Notes under the pieces: model-generated
Told to the model about the DNA's origin: nothing
Database searches by the model: none
Seen by the model: the letters and a program-made list of their open reading frames with translations, nothing else
Program-made: the position numbers and the translations under genes
NCBI RefSeq assembly: GCF_016919165.1
Contig: NZ_JAFFPS010000008.1
Span: 1 to 64,000 of the forward strand
Length of the DNA stretch: 64,000 nt
Origin: Leptospira chreensis
GTDB lineage: Bacteria; Spirochaetota; Leptospiria; Leptospirales; Leptospiraceae
Direction of reading: 5' to 3'
Shown here: positions 47,567-57,331 of the stretch, in pieces
How the letters are laid out: every line of letters starts with the position of its first letter
Position numbering within the stretch: position 1 is the stretch's first letter

Positions 47567-47836
47567 ATGGAAGATAAAAACTCTAAAAAGTCTTTAACCA
47601 TTCAGGGTGTAGTAGTGAGCGATTCTATGGATAAAACCGTAGTGATCGAAATCATCACAAGAAAAGTACATCCACGGTTTAAGAAGATTATGACCAGAAC
47701 TTCCCGCGTGAAAATTCACGATGAGAAGAACGAGTGTCAAGTTGGTGATCGAGTCATCGCTGTGGAAACAAGACCACTTTCTAAACAGAAACACCATAAA
47801 CTTGTAAAGGTAATTGAGAAGGCTAAATTAGTATGA
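47567..47836 (+). CDS. rpsQ: 30S ribosomal protein S17
   Basis: 89 residues. The OB-fold protein has [17 protein letters not shown] and the typical [29 protein letters not shown] short basic N-terminal extension precedes the fold. Overlaps rplN by four bases. Confidence 0.96.
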   Translation: MEDKNSKKSLTIQGVVVSDSMDKTVVIEIITRKVHPRFKKIMTRTSRVKIHDEKNECQVGDRVIAVETRPLSKQKHHKLVKVIEKAKLV

Positions 47837-48225
47837 TTCAACAAGAAACTATTTTACAAGTAGCCGATAACTCGGGTGTGAAAAAAGTCATGTGCGTAAA
47901 AGTGCTTGGCGGTTCCAAAAAACGCTACGCAACGCTTGGTGACGAAATCATCGTCGCTGTTAAGGAAGCACAACCTGCATACGGTCTTCGTGACGGTCAG
48001 GGTAAAAAAGTGCATAACAAAGCGGTTCAAAGAGCAGTTGTTGTGAGAACGAAAAAAGAAGTTCGTCGTCCAGACGGAACTTACATTCGTTTCGATGACA
48101 ATGCCGTTGCCATCATTGATGACAAAGGGAATCCCAAAGGAACCAGGATCTTCGGACCTGTTGCCCGTGAACTTCGCGATAAAAAATACATGAAAATTAT
48201 ATCTCTCGCTCCGGAGGTTCTCTAG
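47833..48225 (+). CDS. rplN: 50S ribosomal protein L14
   Basis: 130 residues, slightly longer than the usual 122. [27 protein letters not shown] and the C-terminal [28 protein letters not shown] are diagnostic. Start overlaps the rpsQ stop (ATGA). Confidence 0.97.
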   Translation: MIQQETILQVADNSGVKKVMCVKVLGGSKKRYATLGDEIIVAVKEAQPAYGLRDGQGKKVHNKAVQRAVVVRTKKEVRRPDGTYIRFDDNAVAIIDDKGNPKGTRIFGPVARELRDKKYMKIISLAPEVL

Positions 48226-48226
48226 A

Positions 48227-48610
48227 ATGGCAGCTAAATTAGCATATAGAGGCTCCGAGCCCACTAAATTCAAAAAAACGAAAATCAAAAAGGACGATGA
48301 AGTTCTTGTGATTTCCGGAAAAGAAAAAGGGAAAAAAGGGAAAGTTCTAGCTATCGACAAACGCAAAGACCGCGTTTATATCGAAGGTGTGAACAAAAGA
48401 AAGAGATTCGTAAGACCTACCCAAGAGAACCCTCAAGGTGGCGCGATCGAAATCGAATTCCCAATCCATATTTCCAATGTGATGTTTCACGACACCAAAG
48501 CAGAGAACAAAGCGAAGCCAAAGAAGAAAATTAAGGCTGTACGCTTGGGCTTTGCCAAGAAGGATGGTAAATCCATCCGAGTGACTCGACCTGAAGGGAA
48601 AGAAGTATAA
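48227..48610 (+). CDS. rplX: 50S ribosomal protein L24
   Basis: 127 residues. The KOW segment [25 protein letters not shown] is clear, then [19 protein letters not shown]. It is longer than E. coli L24 through a basic C-terminal part. L24 initiates 50S assembly. Starts one base after the rplN stop. Confidence 0.96.
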   Translation: MAAKLAYRGSEPTKFKKTKIKKDDEVLVISGKEKGKKGKVLAIDKRKDRVYIEGVNKRKRFVRPTQENPQGGAIEIEFPIHISNVMFHDTKAENKAKPKKKIKAVRLGFAKKDGKSIRVTRPEGKEV

Positions 48611-48613
48611 GTT

Positions 48614-49165
48614 ATGGTACCTAGGCTTAAATCAAAATACGAGAAGGAAATCCGTCCTACACTCCAAAAGTCACTCGGCTTTCAAAGTGTAATGCGAGTT
48701 CCCAAACTTGAAAAAATCGTAATTAACGTTGGTATGGGTGAAGCTCACACCAACCCAAAAGCGATGGAAGCTTGTTTGTTAGAAATTGGTCAAATTACAG
48801 GCCAAAGACCAGTAAAAACTTTCGCTAAGAAGTCCATTGCGGGTTTCAAAGTGAGAGAAGGAATGGTGCTTGGTTGCAAAGTTACCCTTCGCGGTCATCA
48901 TATGTATGAGTTCCTTGACAGATTTATAAACGTGGCTCTTCCACGGGTTCGTGACTTTCGCGGTGTAAACCCCAAAGGTTTCGATGGTCGAGGAAATTAC
49001 AATCTGTCCGTAAGAGAACAGATCATCTTCCCTGAGATTCATTTTGATAAAATCAATACGATCTACGGGATCAATATCACTTTCGTAACGAACACGGAAG
49101 TGGACAAAGAAGCGTTCGAATTATTCCAAGCCTTCGGTATGCCTTACCGAGCGGCAGGTAAGTAG
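48614..49165 (+). CDS. rplE: 50S ribosomal protein L5
   Basis: 183 residues. Landmarks: [75 protein letters not shown]5 binds 5S rRNA with L18 and L25. Three bases after rplX. Confidence 0.97.
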   Translation: MVPRLKSKYEKEIRPTLQKSLGFQSVMRVPKLEKIVINVGMGEAHTNPKAMEACLLEIGQITGQRPVKTFAKKSIAGFKVREGMVLGCKVTLRGHHMYEFLDRFINVALPRVRDFRGVNPKGFDGRGNYNLSVREQIIFPEIHFDKINTIYGINITFVTNTEVDKEAFELFQAFGMPYRAAGK

Positions 49166-49175
49166 GAGATTATTC

Positions 49176-49361
49176 ATGGCGAAAAAATCAATGATGGAAC
49201 GCCACGCCAAAGAGCAAAAATTCAAAGTGAGAGAGTACAATCGTTGCCCTCTTTGTGGTCGATCACGCGCTTATTTGCGCCGCTTTGATATGTGTCGTCT
49301 TTGCTTCCGGGACCTTGCTAGCAAGGCTCAGATCCCCGGTGTGAAAAAGTCCTCCTGGTAA
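49176..49361 (+). CDS. rpsN: 30S ribosomal protein S14, zinc-binding type
   Basis: 61 residues, the short zinc-ribbon type (type Z). Cys24, Cys27, Cys40 and Cys43 form the zinc knuckle (CPLCG and CRLC). Bacteria with this form may hold a zinc-free paralogue elsewhere for zinc starvation; none is in the window. Confidence 0.96.
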   Translation: MAKKSMMERHAKEQKFKVREYNRCPLCGRSRAYLRRFDMCRLCFRDLASKAQIPGVKKSSW

Positions 49362-49378
49362 TTAGGTTAAGGTAAGAT

Positions 49379-49777
49379 ATGAGTCTTTCAGATCCAATCG
49401 CAGATATGCTAACAAGAATCAGAAACGCACAACAAGCTAAACATGAGCTTTGTGTGATTCCTGGTAGCAAAATCAAAAAATCCATCCTAGATCTTCTTAA
49501 AGAAGAAGGTTTTGTAGATGATGTTCAAACTGTAAAAAATGGAAGTTTTGATGACTTCCAAGTGAAATTAAAATACGACACGGAAAAGAAACCGGTAATT
49601 CGTATGATCGAGAGAGTATCCACTCCAGGTCGTCGAGTTTACATCCAATCCGGAGAAATCAGACCGTTCCGAAATAACATCGGAACACTCATCCTTTCGA
49701 CTTCGAAAGGTGTGATGACTGGGAAACGTGCTCGCAAACTCAGAGTAGGAGGGGAAGTTCTCTGTAAGGTATTCTAG
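49379..49777 (+). CDS. rpsH: 30S ribosomal protein S8
   Basis: 132 residues. [18 protein letters not shown] at the start and the C-terminal [31 protein letters not shown]. In E. coli S8 represses the spc operon by binding at the rplE start; no matching hairpin was recognised here. Confidence 0.97.
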   Translation: MSLSDPIADMLTRIRNAQQAKHELCVIPGSKIKKSILDLLKEEGFVDDVQTVKNGSFDDFQVKLKYDTEKKPVIRMIERVSTPGRRVYIQSGEIRPFRNNIGTLILSTSKGVMTGKRARKLRVGGEVLCKVF

Positions 49778-49791
49778 AGAACGATAACACC

Positions 49792-50331
49792 ATGTCTCGA
49801 GTTGGAAAAAGTATTATCAAATTACCTGCAAAGGTAGAAGTGAAAGCAGAAGCTGAGGCCCTTACGATTAAGGGGCCTTTAGGGGAATTAAAAACTCCAC
49901 TTTACGAAGGTGTCAGCGCAAATGTTGAAAACGGCGAATTGGTTTTTACTCGTAAAAGTGAAGACCAAAAGACTGTGGCTCTCCACGGTCTCGTTCGTTC
50001 CCTTGCGATGAACTGCGTAAAAGGTGTCACTACTGGTTGGGAAAAGAACTTAGAAATCACAGGGGTTGGCTATCGTGCTCAAAAACGCGGTAAAGATCTA
50101 GTGATGGCTCTTGGTTACTCTCACGAAGTGGTTTTCCCTGAACCTACAGGTATCAAAATTGATGTCGCAGATCAGCTAAAAATCAAAGTATCGGGAATTG
50201 ACCGACAACTGGTTGGACAAGTTGCGGCTGACATTCGTTCTAAAAGACCTCCTGAACCTTACAAAGGAAAAGGAATCAAATATCAGAACGAATACATCCG
50301 TAGAAAGGCCGGAAAGACCGGTAAGAAGTAG
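49792..50331 (+). CDS. rplF: 50S ribosomal protein L6
   Basis: 179 residues. [45 protein letters not shown] and the C-terminal [20 protein letters not shown] motif (here [13 protein letters not shown]). L6 lies near the factor-binding site. Confidence 0.97.
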   Translation: MSRVGKSIIKLPAKVEVKAEAEALTIKGPLGELKTPLYEGVSANVENGELVFTRKSEDQKTVALHGLVRSLAMNCVKGVTTGWEKNLEITGVGYRAQKRGKDLVMALGYSHEVVFPEPTGIKIDVADQLKIKVSGIDRQLVGQVAADIRSKRPPEPYKGKGIKYQNEYIRRKAGKTGKK

Positions 50332-50337
50332 AACGTC

Positions 50338-50706
50338 ATGATCAATAAGACAGCTAAAAATACGAAAAGATTGAGAAGAGCGGAACGAGTTCGATACAAA
50401 CTCCGCTCTACATCGGAAAGACCTCGGTTGGTTTTCAACAAAACAAACCGTTACCTCACCGCACAAATCATTGATGACGCGAAGGGTGTAACGCTTGTTT
50501 ATGCAACCACTCTAGAGAAAGATTTTCCGAAACATGAAAATTCTAAGAAGAGTAAATCGGCTGCGACCGAACTCGGTAAAGTAGTCGCTGATAAGGCGAA
50601 AAAAGCAGGAGTTTCCCAAGTGGTTCTCGACCGTTCTGGAATGGTTTACCATGGAAGAATTGCCGCTTTTGCTGATTCTGCCCGTGAAGGTGGATTGGAG
50701 TTCTAA
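50338..50706 (+). CDS. rplR: 50S ribosomal protein L18
   Basis: 122 residues. [35 protein letters not shown] and the C-terminal [28 protein letters not shown]. Binds 5S rRNA. Ends directly before the rpsE start. Confidence 0.96.
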   Translation: MINKTAKNTKRLRRAERVRYKLRSTSERPRLVFNKTNRYLTAQIIDDAKGVTLVYATTLEKDFPKHENSKKSKSAATELGKVVADKAKKAGVSQVVLDRSGMVYHGRIAAFADSAREGGLEF

Positions 50707-51213
<507 letters not shown>

Positions 51214-51227
51214 GAAGGAATCTGACT

Positions 51228-51407
51228 ATGGAAGACGTGATTGTAACGCAAGAAAAGAGTTCTATTGGTATCATTCCAGTACACAAAAAAACTCTAATTG
51301 CACTAGGCCTTAAAAAGAAAGGCCAATCCAAAAAACACAAAATGACTCCCCAATTGAAAGGGATGTTACGACAAGTAGGTTACTTGTTGAAAGTGGAAAA
51401 GGTATAA
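51228..51407 (+). CDS. rpmD: 50S ribosomal protein L30
   Basis: 59 residues starting at the ATG at 51228, 14 bases after rpsE and behind an AGAAGGAA ribosome-binding site. The motif [25 protein letters not shown] is clear L30. The open frame runs upstream through rpsE, but that extension is a shadow. Confidence 0.95.
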   Translation: MEDVIVTQEKSSIGIIPVHKKTLIALGLKKKGQSKKHKMTPQLKGMLRQVGYLLKVEKV

Positions 51408-51411
51408 TTGT

Positions 51412-51945
51412 ATGGCACAAGACAGAATTGAACAAGGTCGTGGATTTGGTGCGAAACGCCCCAAAAAATCTACTTCTCTAGGAAACAAAAACTTGGTTCC
51501 GGTTCCGGAAGGTGCAAAAACCTCTCCGAAACGTGTGGGTCAAGGTCCAGGATCCGGGATGGGAAAAACTTCCACTCGTGGTTCCAAAGGACAAAGAGCA
51601 CGGGCCGCTTCGATGAGACGTGGATTCGAAGGTGGACAGTTGCCTCTCCACAGACGTTTGCCAAAACGTGGTTTTACCAATATTTTCTCTGTGGAGTTCC
51701 AACCAGTTAATTTGATCTCTTTATCTAAAGCAGGTCTTTCTGGAGAAGTAACACCAGCAGTTCTCAAAGCAAAAAGTTTGATTAAGTCCGAAGCTGGACC
51801 GATTAAACTTTTGGGAACGGGAGAAGTGACAGTTGCCATCACCATTACGGTAGATGCTTTTTCTGCCTCTGCAAAAGAGAAAATTGAAAAAGCGGGTGGA
51901 AAAGTCATCATTAGAGAAAAGAAAAAAGAAGAGAAAAAAAACTAG
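51412..51945 (+). CDS. rplO: 50S ribosomal protein L15
   Basis: 177 residues. GQGPGSGMGKTSTRGSKGQRAR and GGQLPLHRRLPKRGFTN mark the N-terminal extended region. A Lys/Glu-rich tail closes the protein. Seven bases before secY, the usual order. Confidence 0.97.
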   Translation: MAQDRIEQGRGFGAKRPKKSTSLGNKNLVPVPEGAKTSPKRVGQGPGSGMGKTSTRGSKGQRARAASMRRGFEGGQLPLHRRLPKRGFTNIFSVEFQPVNLISLSKAGLSGEVTPAVLKAKSLIKSEAGPIKLLGTGEVTVAITITVDAFSASAKEKIEKAGGKVIIREKKKEEKKN

Positions 51946-51952
51946 ATAACCC

Positions 51953-53332
51953 ATGTTTCAAACCATCGCTAACATCTTTCGAATCCCGGAATTAAGATCT
52001 AAAATCCTATTTACGATTGGTATGTTGTTACTTTTTAGAATGGGAACTCACGTAACCATTCCTGGTATCAACAGCCTTATCGTAACGGGTATTACTGCCG
52101 ATCCGAGTGAAGGTTTCCTCGGAATGGTTGATTTGTTTGCAGGTGGTGCTCTTCTCAAATTTTCTATTTTTGCACTAGGGATTATGCCTTATATCTCTTC
52201 TTCCATCATCATGCAGCTAGTTATGGTTCTCATTCCTAGTTTGCAAAAGATGCAAAAGGAAGGGGAAGAGGGTAGAAAAAAGATCCAACAGTATACAAAA
52301 TACGGAACTCTGATCCTTTGTGCGATCCAATCTCTTGCTGTGATCCAACTTGCTAATTCTTGGTCTACAGGATCGGGAACGGCGCAAGCGAAGTATCCAG
52401 GTCTCATCAATCCATCCGTGGAAGGTTACTTTCTGCCGATAGCGATGTTATCCATCACTACGGGAACAGTACTACTCATTTGGCTTGGGGAACAAATTAC
52501 GGAACGCGGAATTGGTAACGGGATCTCTCTCATTATCTTTGCCGGGATTATCGGTCGTATGCCAGAAGCACTCATTGCTATGTTTACTTCTGATACCTCG
52601 GATGCTCTTAGCATTCTCATTCTTATCATTATTTTTATCGTTCTTATCTCCTTAACTGTGATTTTAACCCAAGGGGTTCGCCGGGTTCCGTTAAATTACG
52701 GAAAACAAATGGTGGGAAGAAAGATGGTTCAGGCACGTAGCCAATCCATCCCTTTTAAAGTAAACAGTGCCAATGTAATGCCAATTATCTTTGCATCCTC
52801 TTTGATTTTGTTTCCACAAACAATTGTTCAGTGGTTATCATCTAAGGGTGGTCAGTGGGCAGGTTGGGCAGTGATTATGGACTATTTTAACCCATTTTCA
52901 CAAATCTGGTATCATGCCCTTTTTTATTATGTGATTTATACCTCTCTAATCATTTTCTTCGCATATTTCTATACAGCGATTCAGTTCAATCCACAGGAAC
53001 TTGCTGATAACTTAAAGAAATACGGTGGGTTCATCCCGGGTGTTCGTCCAGGAAGCCAAACAAAAGATATGATTGAGAAGATCTTGAATCGAATCACCCT
53101 ACCGGGTGCTCTTTTCCTTGCCGGTCTTGCTCTTGCTCCGTATCTCATCATTAAGTTCTTAAACCTCGGTTCTAACACCGGTGGGGGAACCTTAGTGTAT
53201 ACATTCGGAGGAACTTCGCTTCTCATTATGGTGGGTGTGGCTCTAGAAACATTGAAACAAATCGAAGCCCAACTCCTTATGAGAAACTACGAAGGATTCA
53301 TGAAGAAGACTAAAATCAAGGGAAGAGTGTAA
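51953..53332 (+). CDS. secY: Preprotein translocase subunit SecY
   Basis: 459 residues with ten predicted membrane helices. The plug and early segments [11 protein letters not shown] and [26 protein letters not shown], and the cytoplasmic loop [15 protein letters not shown], are diagnostic. The channel partner of SecE (27499). secY is widely used for Leptospira typing, which makes this stretch useful for species identification. Confidence 0.98.
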   Translation: MFQTIANIFRIPELRSKILFTIGMLLLFRMGTHVTIPGINSLIVTGITADPSEGFLGMVDLFAGGALLKFSIFALGIMPYISSSIIMQLVMVLIPSLQKMQKEGEEGRKKIQQYTKYGTLILCAIQSLAVIQLANSWSTGSGTAQAKYPGLINPSVEGYFLPIAMLSITTGTVLLIWLGEQITERGIGNGISLIIFAGIIGRMPEALIAMFTSDTSDALSILILIIIFIVLISLTVILTQGVRRVPLNYGKQMVGRKMVQARSQSIPFKVNSANVMPIIFASSLILFPQTIVQWLSSKGGQWAGWAVIMDYFNPFSQIWYHALFYYVIYTSLIIFFAYFYTAIQFNPQELADNLKKYGGFIPGVRPGSQTKDMIEKILNRITLPGALFLAGLALAPYLIIKFLNLGSNTGGGTLVYTFGGTSLLIMVGVALETLKQIEAQLLMRNYEGFMKKTKIKGRV

Positions 53333-53335
53333 CCA

Positions 53336-53896
53336 ATGAAGAGACTCATTTTTATGGGCCCCCCAGGTGCTGGGAAGGGAACTCAAGCTGACATCATCAA
53401 AGAGAAATACCAAATTCCGCAGATCTCAACTGGAGACATTCTCCGTGCTGCCGTAAAAAACGGTACCCCAATGGGGATTGAAGCAAAAAAATATATGGAC
53501 GCTGGAGACCTTGTTCCAGATGCTGTCGTTATAGGCATAATTCGCGACCGTTTGGTCGAAGCTGATTGTGCGAATGGATTCATTCTGGATGGATTTCCTA
53601 GGACGGTGGAGCAAGCAAAGGCTCTCTCGGAAATCCTCAAAGAGCTTCACATGGAGCTCGACTCCGTTGTCAACCTAGACGTTCCTGACGAAGAACTCGT
53701 CAAACGGTTGCTAGGTAGAGCGATCAAAGAAGGACGCTCGGATGACAACGAAGAGACCATCAAAAACCGTCTGCATACTTACAACACCAAGACGTTGCCC
53801 CTGATAGACTTTTATAAAGGCTCTGGGATCCTTCGGCAAATCAATGGTTTGGGAAGTATGGAAGAAATCACTAACACTATTTTAAAATCGATCTAG
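53336..53896 (+). CDS. adk: Adenylate kinase
   Basis: 186 residues, the short form without the zinc or extended LID domain. P-loop GPPGAGKGT at 8-16, the AMP-binding [11 protein letters not shown] and the [13 protein letters not shown] motif are intact. Converts ATP plus AMP to two ADP. Three bases after secY. Its usual partner map (methionine aminopeptidase) is missing between adk and infA. Confidence 0.97.
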   Translation: MKRLIFMGPPGAGKGTQADIIKEKYQIPQISTGDILRAAVKNGTPMGIEAKKYMDAGDLVPDAVVIGIIRDRLVEADCANGFILDGFPRTVEQAKALSEILKELHMELDSVVNLDVPDEELVKRLLGRAIKEGRSDDNEETIKNRLHTYNTKTLPLIDFYKGSGILRQINGLGSMEEITNTILKSI

Positions 53897-53909
53897 TAGG
53901 AGATAGACC

Positions 53910-54128
53910 CTGGCTAAGGAAGAAGCAATAACCATCGACGGAACCGTTTTAGAACCGTTACCGAATGCCATGTTCCGTGTGGAACTGGAGAACGGTCATA
54001 AAGTTCTAGCACACATTTCGGGAAAAATGCGTATGCATTATATCCGTATATTACCCGGCGATAAGGTTACTGTAGAGCTTTCTCCTTATGACTTAACTAA
54101 GGGCCGTATCACTTACAGAAAGAAATAG
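53910..54128 (+). CDS. infA: Translation initiation factor IF-1, apparent CTG start
   Basis: 72 residues: (M)[18 protein letters not shown], then [33 protein letters not shown] and the C-terminal [16 protein letters not shown]. This is the complete IF-1 OB fold. The only codon that gives the conserved AKEE N-terminus is the CTG at 53910. AGGAG ends seven bases before it, an ideal spacing. No ATG, GTG or TTG exists in frame between the adk stop and the internal Met21, which would cut off the first strand. IF-1 occupies the A site during initiation. Position between adk and rpmJ is usual. Confidence 0.9.
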   Translation: MAKEEAITIDGTVLEPLPNAMFRVELENGHKVLAHISGKMRMHYIRILPGDKVTVELSPYDLTKGRITYRKK

Positions 54129-54137
54129 GGAACTATA

Positions 54138-54251
54138 ATGAAAGTTAGATCATCAGTTAAGAAAATCTGTCCAGAATGCAAAGTCATTCGCAGAAAAGGT
54201 GTAATCCGAGTGATTTGCACGAACCCAAAACACAAACAAAGGCAAAGATAG
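54138..54251 (+). CDS. rpmJ: 50S ribosomal protein L36, zinc-binding type
   Basis: 37 residues: [20 protein letters not shown] followed by [17 protein letters not shown]. Cys11, Cys14, Cys27 and His32 form the zinc site, so this is the C+ form. Nine bases after infA and six before rpsM; it is too short for many ORF scans. Confidence 0.95.
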   Translation: MKVRSSVKKICPECKVIRRKGVIRVICTNPKHKQRQR

Positions 54252-54257
54252 AAAGAT

Positions 54258-54638
54258 ATGGCACGTATCGCGGGTGTTGATTTACCATCAAACAAAAGAA
54301 TAGTGATCGGTCTTACATACGTATTTGGTATTGGTAAGACATCCTCTCAAAGTATCCTGAAAAAAGCAGGAATTGACGAATCTATCAGGGTGAAGGACCT
54401 TTCGGACGAACAAGAAGCCGCGATCCGTAGAGTCATTGAAGAATCATACCAGGTAGAAGGGGATCTTCGTTCAGAAGTCAACCTAAACATCAAACGATTG
54501 ATGGACGTAGGTTGTTACAGAGGTTTCCGTCACAGACGAGGACTTCCAGTCAACGGACAAAGAACAAGAACCAACGCTAGAACCCGTAAGGGTATCAAGA
54601 AGACTGTTGCCAACAAGAAAAAGGCACCAGGTAAATAG
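54258..54638 (+). CDS. rpsM: 30S ribosomal protein S13
   Basis: 126 residues. [26 protein letters not shown] at the start, and [28 protein letters not shown] in the C-terminal part that reaches the P-site tRNA. First gene of the alpha block. Confidence 0.97.
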   Translation: MARIAGVDLPSNKRIVIGLTYVFGIGKTSSQSILKKAGIDESIRVKDLSDEQEAAIRRVIEESYQVEGDLRSEVNLNIKRLMDVGCYRGFRHRRGLPVNGQRTRTNARTRKGIKKTVANKKKAPGK

Positions 54639-54649
54639 AGGACTCATCC

Positions 54650-55063
54650 ATGGCTGAAAAAGACGCTAAGAATAAAAAAGATACCAAAAAGGTTAAGAAA
54701 AAAGAAAAGAAAAACGTTCCACGCGGTAAGGTTTATATCCAAGCTTCGTTTAACAATACAATCGTATCCATTACAGATATGGTTGGAAACGTTCTTTCTT
54801 GGTCTTCCTCTGGAATGATGGGATTTCGTGGATCCAAAAAATCCACTCCGTATGCTGCACAAGTTGCGGCTACCAATGCTGCTGAGAAAGCGATTGAGGC
54901 TTCTGGTATTTCAGAAGTAGACGTAATGGTTTCTGGTCCTGGAATTGGACGTGAGTCTGCCATTCGTTCTTTAACAACGAAAGGCCTTGCAATCAAACTC
55001 ATTAAAGACGTAACTCCGCTCCCTCACAATGGGTGCCGACCACGAAAAAGAAGAAGGGTGTAG
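54650..55063 (+). CDS. rpsK: 30S ribosomal protein S11
   Basis: 137 residues with a Lys-rich N-terminal tail. [24 protein letters not shown] and the C-terminal [17 protein letters not shown] are diagnostic. Sits on the platform of the 30S subunit. Confidence 0.97.
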   Translation: MAEKDAKNKKDTKKVKKKEKKNVPRGKVYIQASFNNTIVSITDMVGNVLSWSSSGMMGFRGSKKSTPYAAQVAATNAAEKAIEASGISEVDVMVSGPGIGRESAIRSLTTKGLAIKLIKDVTPLPHNGCRPRKRRRV

Positions 55064-55073
55064 GAATTAGATT

Positions 55074-55706
55074 ATGGCACGTTACCGAGGTCCAGTTGTT
55101 AAATTGATGAGAAGAGAGGGGCTTAACCTCTTTCTCAAAAATAGTCATACTTTACATAAAGAAAAATCTTCCCTAGAAAAGAGAAAGTACCCACCAGGTC
55201 TTCCTCCAAAGAAAAAAGGAAAGATCACTGAATACGGAGCTCAGCTTCGTGAAAAACAAAAAGTAAAACGCGCATACGGAGTTTTAGAAAAACAATTCCG
55301 TAGATACTTCGAAGAAGCAACTCACACTCCAGGGATTCCTGGTGAGAACCTACTTCAATTCCTCGAAAGAAGATTGGATAACGTTCTTTATCGTATGGGT
55401 TTTGCTGTTACTAGAAGACAAGCACGTAACTTTGTTGCACACAGACATATTCTAGTGAATGGCCACCGAGTAGACATTTGTTCTTACCGAGTGAACATAG
55501 GTGATAAAATCGAAATTCGTGAGAAATTCCAAAAATCTACGTTTATCGAGGAAAATATCAAACTCGCTCAAGCAATCAATCGTACTGCTTCTTGGGTTAG
55601 TGTAGATTATACCAAGTTCTCCGGAGAAGTGTTATCACTTCCAACAAGAGATCATATTGATATCCCTGTGAAAGAACAGGTAATCGTAGAGTTGTACTCG
55701 AAGTAA
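55074..55706 (+). CDS. rpsD: 30S ribosomal protein S4
   Basis: 210 residues, the cysteine-free form without the N-terminal zinc knuckle. [16 protein letters not shown] at the start and the S4 domain [34 protein letters not shown]. In E. coli S4 represses the alpha operon; a leader here would lie before rpsM, where only six bases separate rpmJ and rpsM. Confidence 0.97.
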   Translation: MARYRGPVVKLMRREGLNLFLKNSHTLHKEKSSLEKRKYPPGLPPKKKGKITEYGAQLREKQKVKRAYGVLEKQFRRYFEEATHTPGIPGENLLQFLERRLDNVLYRMGFAVTRRQARNFVAHRHILVNGHRVDICSYRVNIGDKIEIREKFQKSTFIEENIKLAQAINRTASWVSVDYTKFSGEVLSLPTRDHIDIPVKEQVIVELYSK

Positions 55707-55731
55707 GAATTTAGAGAAGAAGGATACGACA

Positions 55732-56709
55732 TTGTCTCCAAAGAATTTATTAAAAGGTTTTAAAAGACCCAAAAAAATCGAATTCACTACCGATGTGAAT
55801 ACACCAAACTATGGTAAGTTTGTTGCAGAACCTTTCGAAAGAGGAATTGGTACAACGATCGGAAACTCCCTTCGTCGTACACTCATGTCCTCCATCGAAG
55901 GTGCTGCCATTTCCGCGATTCGAATTGAAGGAGTCTCTCATGAGTTCTCTTATATCGAAGGTGTAGCAGAAGACGTTACTCGTATCATTCTTAACTTAAA
56001 ACAAGTTCGAATCAAATACGAGCCTGAAGACAAAGAAGCAAGTAAAGTAATCCACTTAGAATTAAAAGGTGCTGGTTACTTTCGTGCAGCGGATCTCGCT
56101 GTAGATTCTTCTATTGAAATCATGAATCCAGACCTTCATATTGCAACTCTCAATGAGGATGCAAATTTGATTATGGATTTGGAAATCCAAAGAGGACGTG
56201 GTTACGTTCCTGCTGAGGACAAAAAGAAAGATATCGAAGTTTTAGGAACTATCCCAATCGATTCTATCTTTTCACCAATCCAAAAAGTATTGTTTGAAGT
56301 ATCGGAAACTCGTGTTGCACAACGTTCTGATTACGAAAAACTTACTATGGAAGTTTGGACTGACGGTTCTGTTTCTCCTGAAGATGCAGTAGCGCAAGCA
56401 GCAAAAATATTAAAAGACCACCTGACTGTTTTCATCAACTTTGAAGAAGAAATTGAAGAAGAAGAAGAAGAATTGGATGAAGCTGATGAAAAACTAAAAG
56501 CAGCTTTATCTAAACATGTAGAAGAATTGGAACTTTCTGTTCGTTCTACAAACGTTCTTCGTAGTTTGGAAATCGACTTCATTGGTGAACTCGTTAAGAG
56601 ATCAGAAGACGAAATGACTAAATCAAAACATTTCAGCGAACAAAGTTTACAAGAGTTGAAAGCAAAACTTTCCTCTATGGGACTTTCGTTCGGTATGAGA
56701 GATTTTTAA
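55732..56709 (+). CDS. rpoA: RNA polymerase subunit alpha
   Basis: 325 residues, with a TTG start at 55732 behind AGAAGGATACGACA. N-terminal domain: [28 protein letters not shown]. The linker (about 237-258) is very acidic, with [16 protein letters not shown]. The C-terminal domain keeps the Arg and Asn of [15 protein letters not shown], equivalent to E. coli Arg265 and Asn268 that contact UP elements. The later DNA-contact loop reads SEQS where E. coli has GKKS, so UP element recognition may be altered. Confidence 0.97.
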   Translation: MSPKNLLKGFKRPKKIEFTTDVNTPNYGKFVAEPFERGIGTTIGNSLRRTLMSSIEGAAISAIRIEGVSHEFSYIEGVAEDVTRIILNLKQVRIKYEPEDKEASKVIHLELKGAGYFRAADLAVDSSIEIMNPDLHIATLNEDANLIMDLEIQRGRGYVPAEDKKKDIEVLGTIPIDSIFSPIQKVLFEVSETRVAQRSDYEKLTMEVWTDGSVSPEDAVAQAAKILKDHLTVFINFEEEIEEEEEELDEADEKLKAALSKHVEELELSVRSTNVLRSLEIDFIGELVKRSEDEMTKSKHFSEQSLQELKAKLSSMGLSFGMRDF

Positions 56710-56710
56710 G

Positions 56711-57226
56711 ATGAACAAACGTAATAAAGTTAAACAACTCAACAGATCCGCAGATCATAGAAAAGCTATGATCCAAAATATGGTAATCTCTCTTCTTCGC
56801 CACGAAAGAATTGAATCTTCCGTTGCGAAATTGAAGGTGGCTCGTTCTTATGCAGAACGAATCATCACTAGAGCAAAACGCAACTTAGATGCTAACCTTG
56901 CCAATCTTGACGAACAAAAGAAAAATGCAGCCATCCTGCACAATACTCGATATCTTTATAGCCACCTAGGTGACCAAGAGATCGTAACTAAACTTTTGAA
57001 AGATCTTGCTAATCGTTATGCAGAAAGAGTCGGCGGATATACAAGAATTATCCGTTTGGTAAACCGTCCTTCTGACAACACAGCAATGGGAATTTTGGAA
57101 CTCGTGGACCGCAAAACTCAAGATGAGTTAAAAGCGGAGACAAAAGCAAAACGCGAAGAAAAGAAACCTGCTAAAAAAGAAGAAAAACCAAAAAAAGCCA
57201 AAAAAGAAAAAGTCGCTTCTAAATAA
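56711..57226 (+). CDS. rplQ: 50S ribosomal protein L17
   Basis: 171 residues, longer than E. coli L17 (127) by a C-terminal Lys/Glu/Ala-rich tail (about 130-171, [17 protein letters not shown]). The core has [25 protein letters not shown] and [24 protein letters not shown]. Last gene of the ribosomal supercluster, one base after rpoA; a terminator follows. Confidence 0.96.
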   Translation: MNKRNKVKQLNRSADHRKAMIQNMVISLLRHERIESSVAKLKVARSYAERIITRAKRNLDANLANLDEQKKNAAILHNTRYLYSHLGDQEIVTKLLKDLANRYAERVGGYTRIIRLVNRPSDNTAMGILELVDRKTQDELKAETKAKREEKKPAKKEEKPKKAKKEKVASK

Positions 57227-57252
57227 GAAGAATCCCTAATCTAACTTGGACG

Positions 57253-57286
57253 AAAAGCCTGCTCATCTTGAGTGGGCTTTTTTTTT
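57253..57286 (+). terminator. Intrinsic terminator of the S10-spc-alpha block
   Basis: AAGCCTGCTCA pairs over 11 positions (two G-U) with TGAGTGGGCTT around a TCT loop and is followed by an unbroken run of T (57278-57286). It lies 26 bases after the rplQ stop. Confidence 0.9.
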
Positions 57287-57331
57287 ATTGCATTCGTTTG
57301 GTTTTCCTATTAAATTCTACATTCCGAACGA

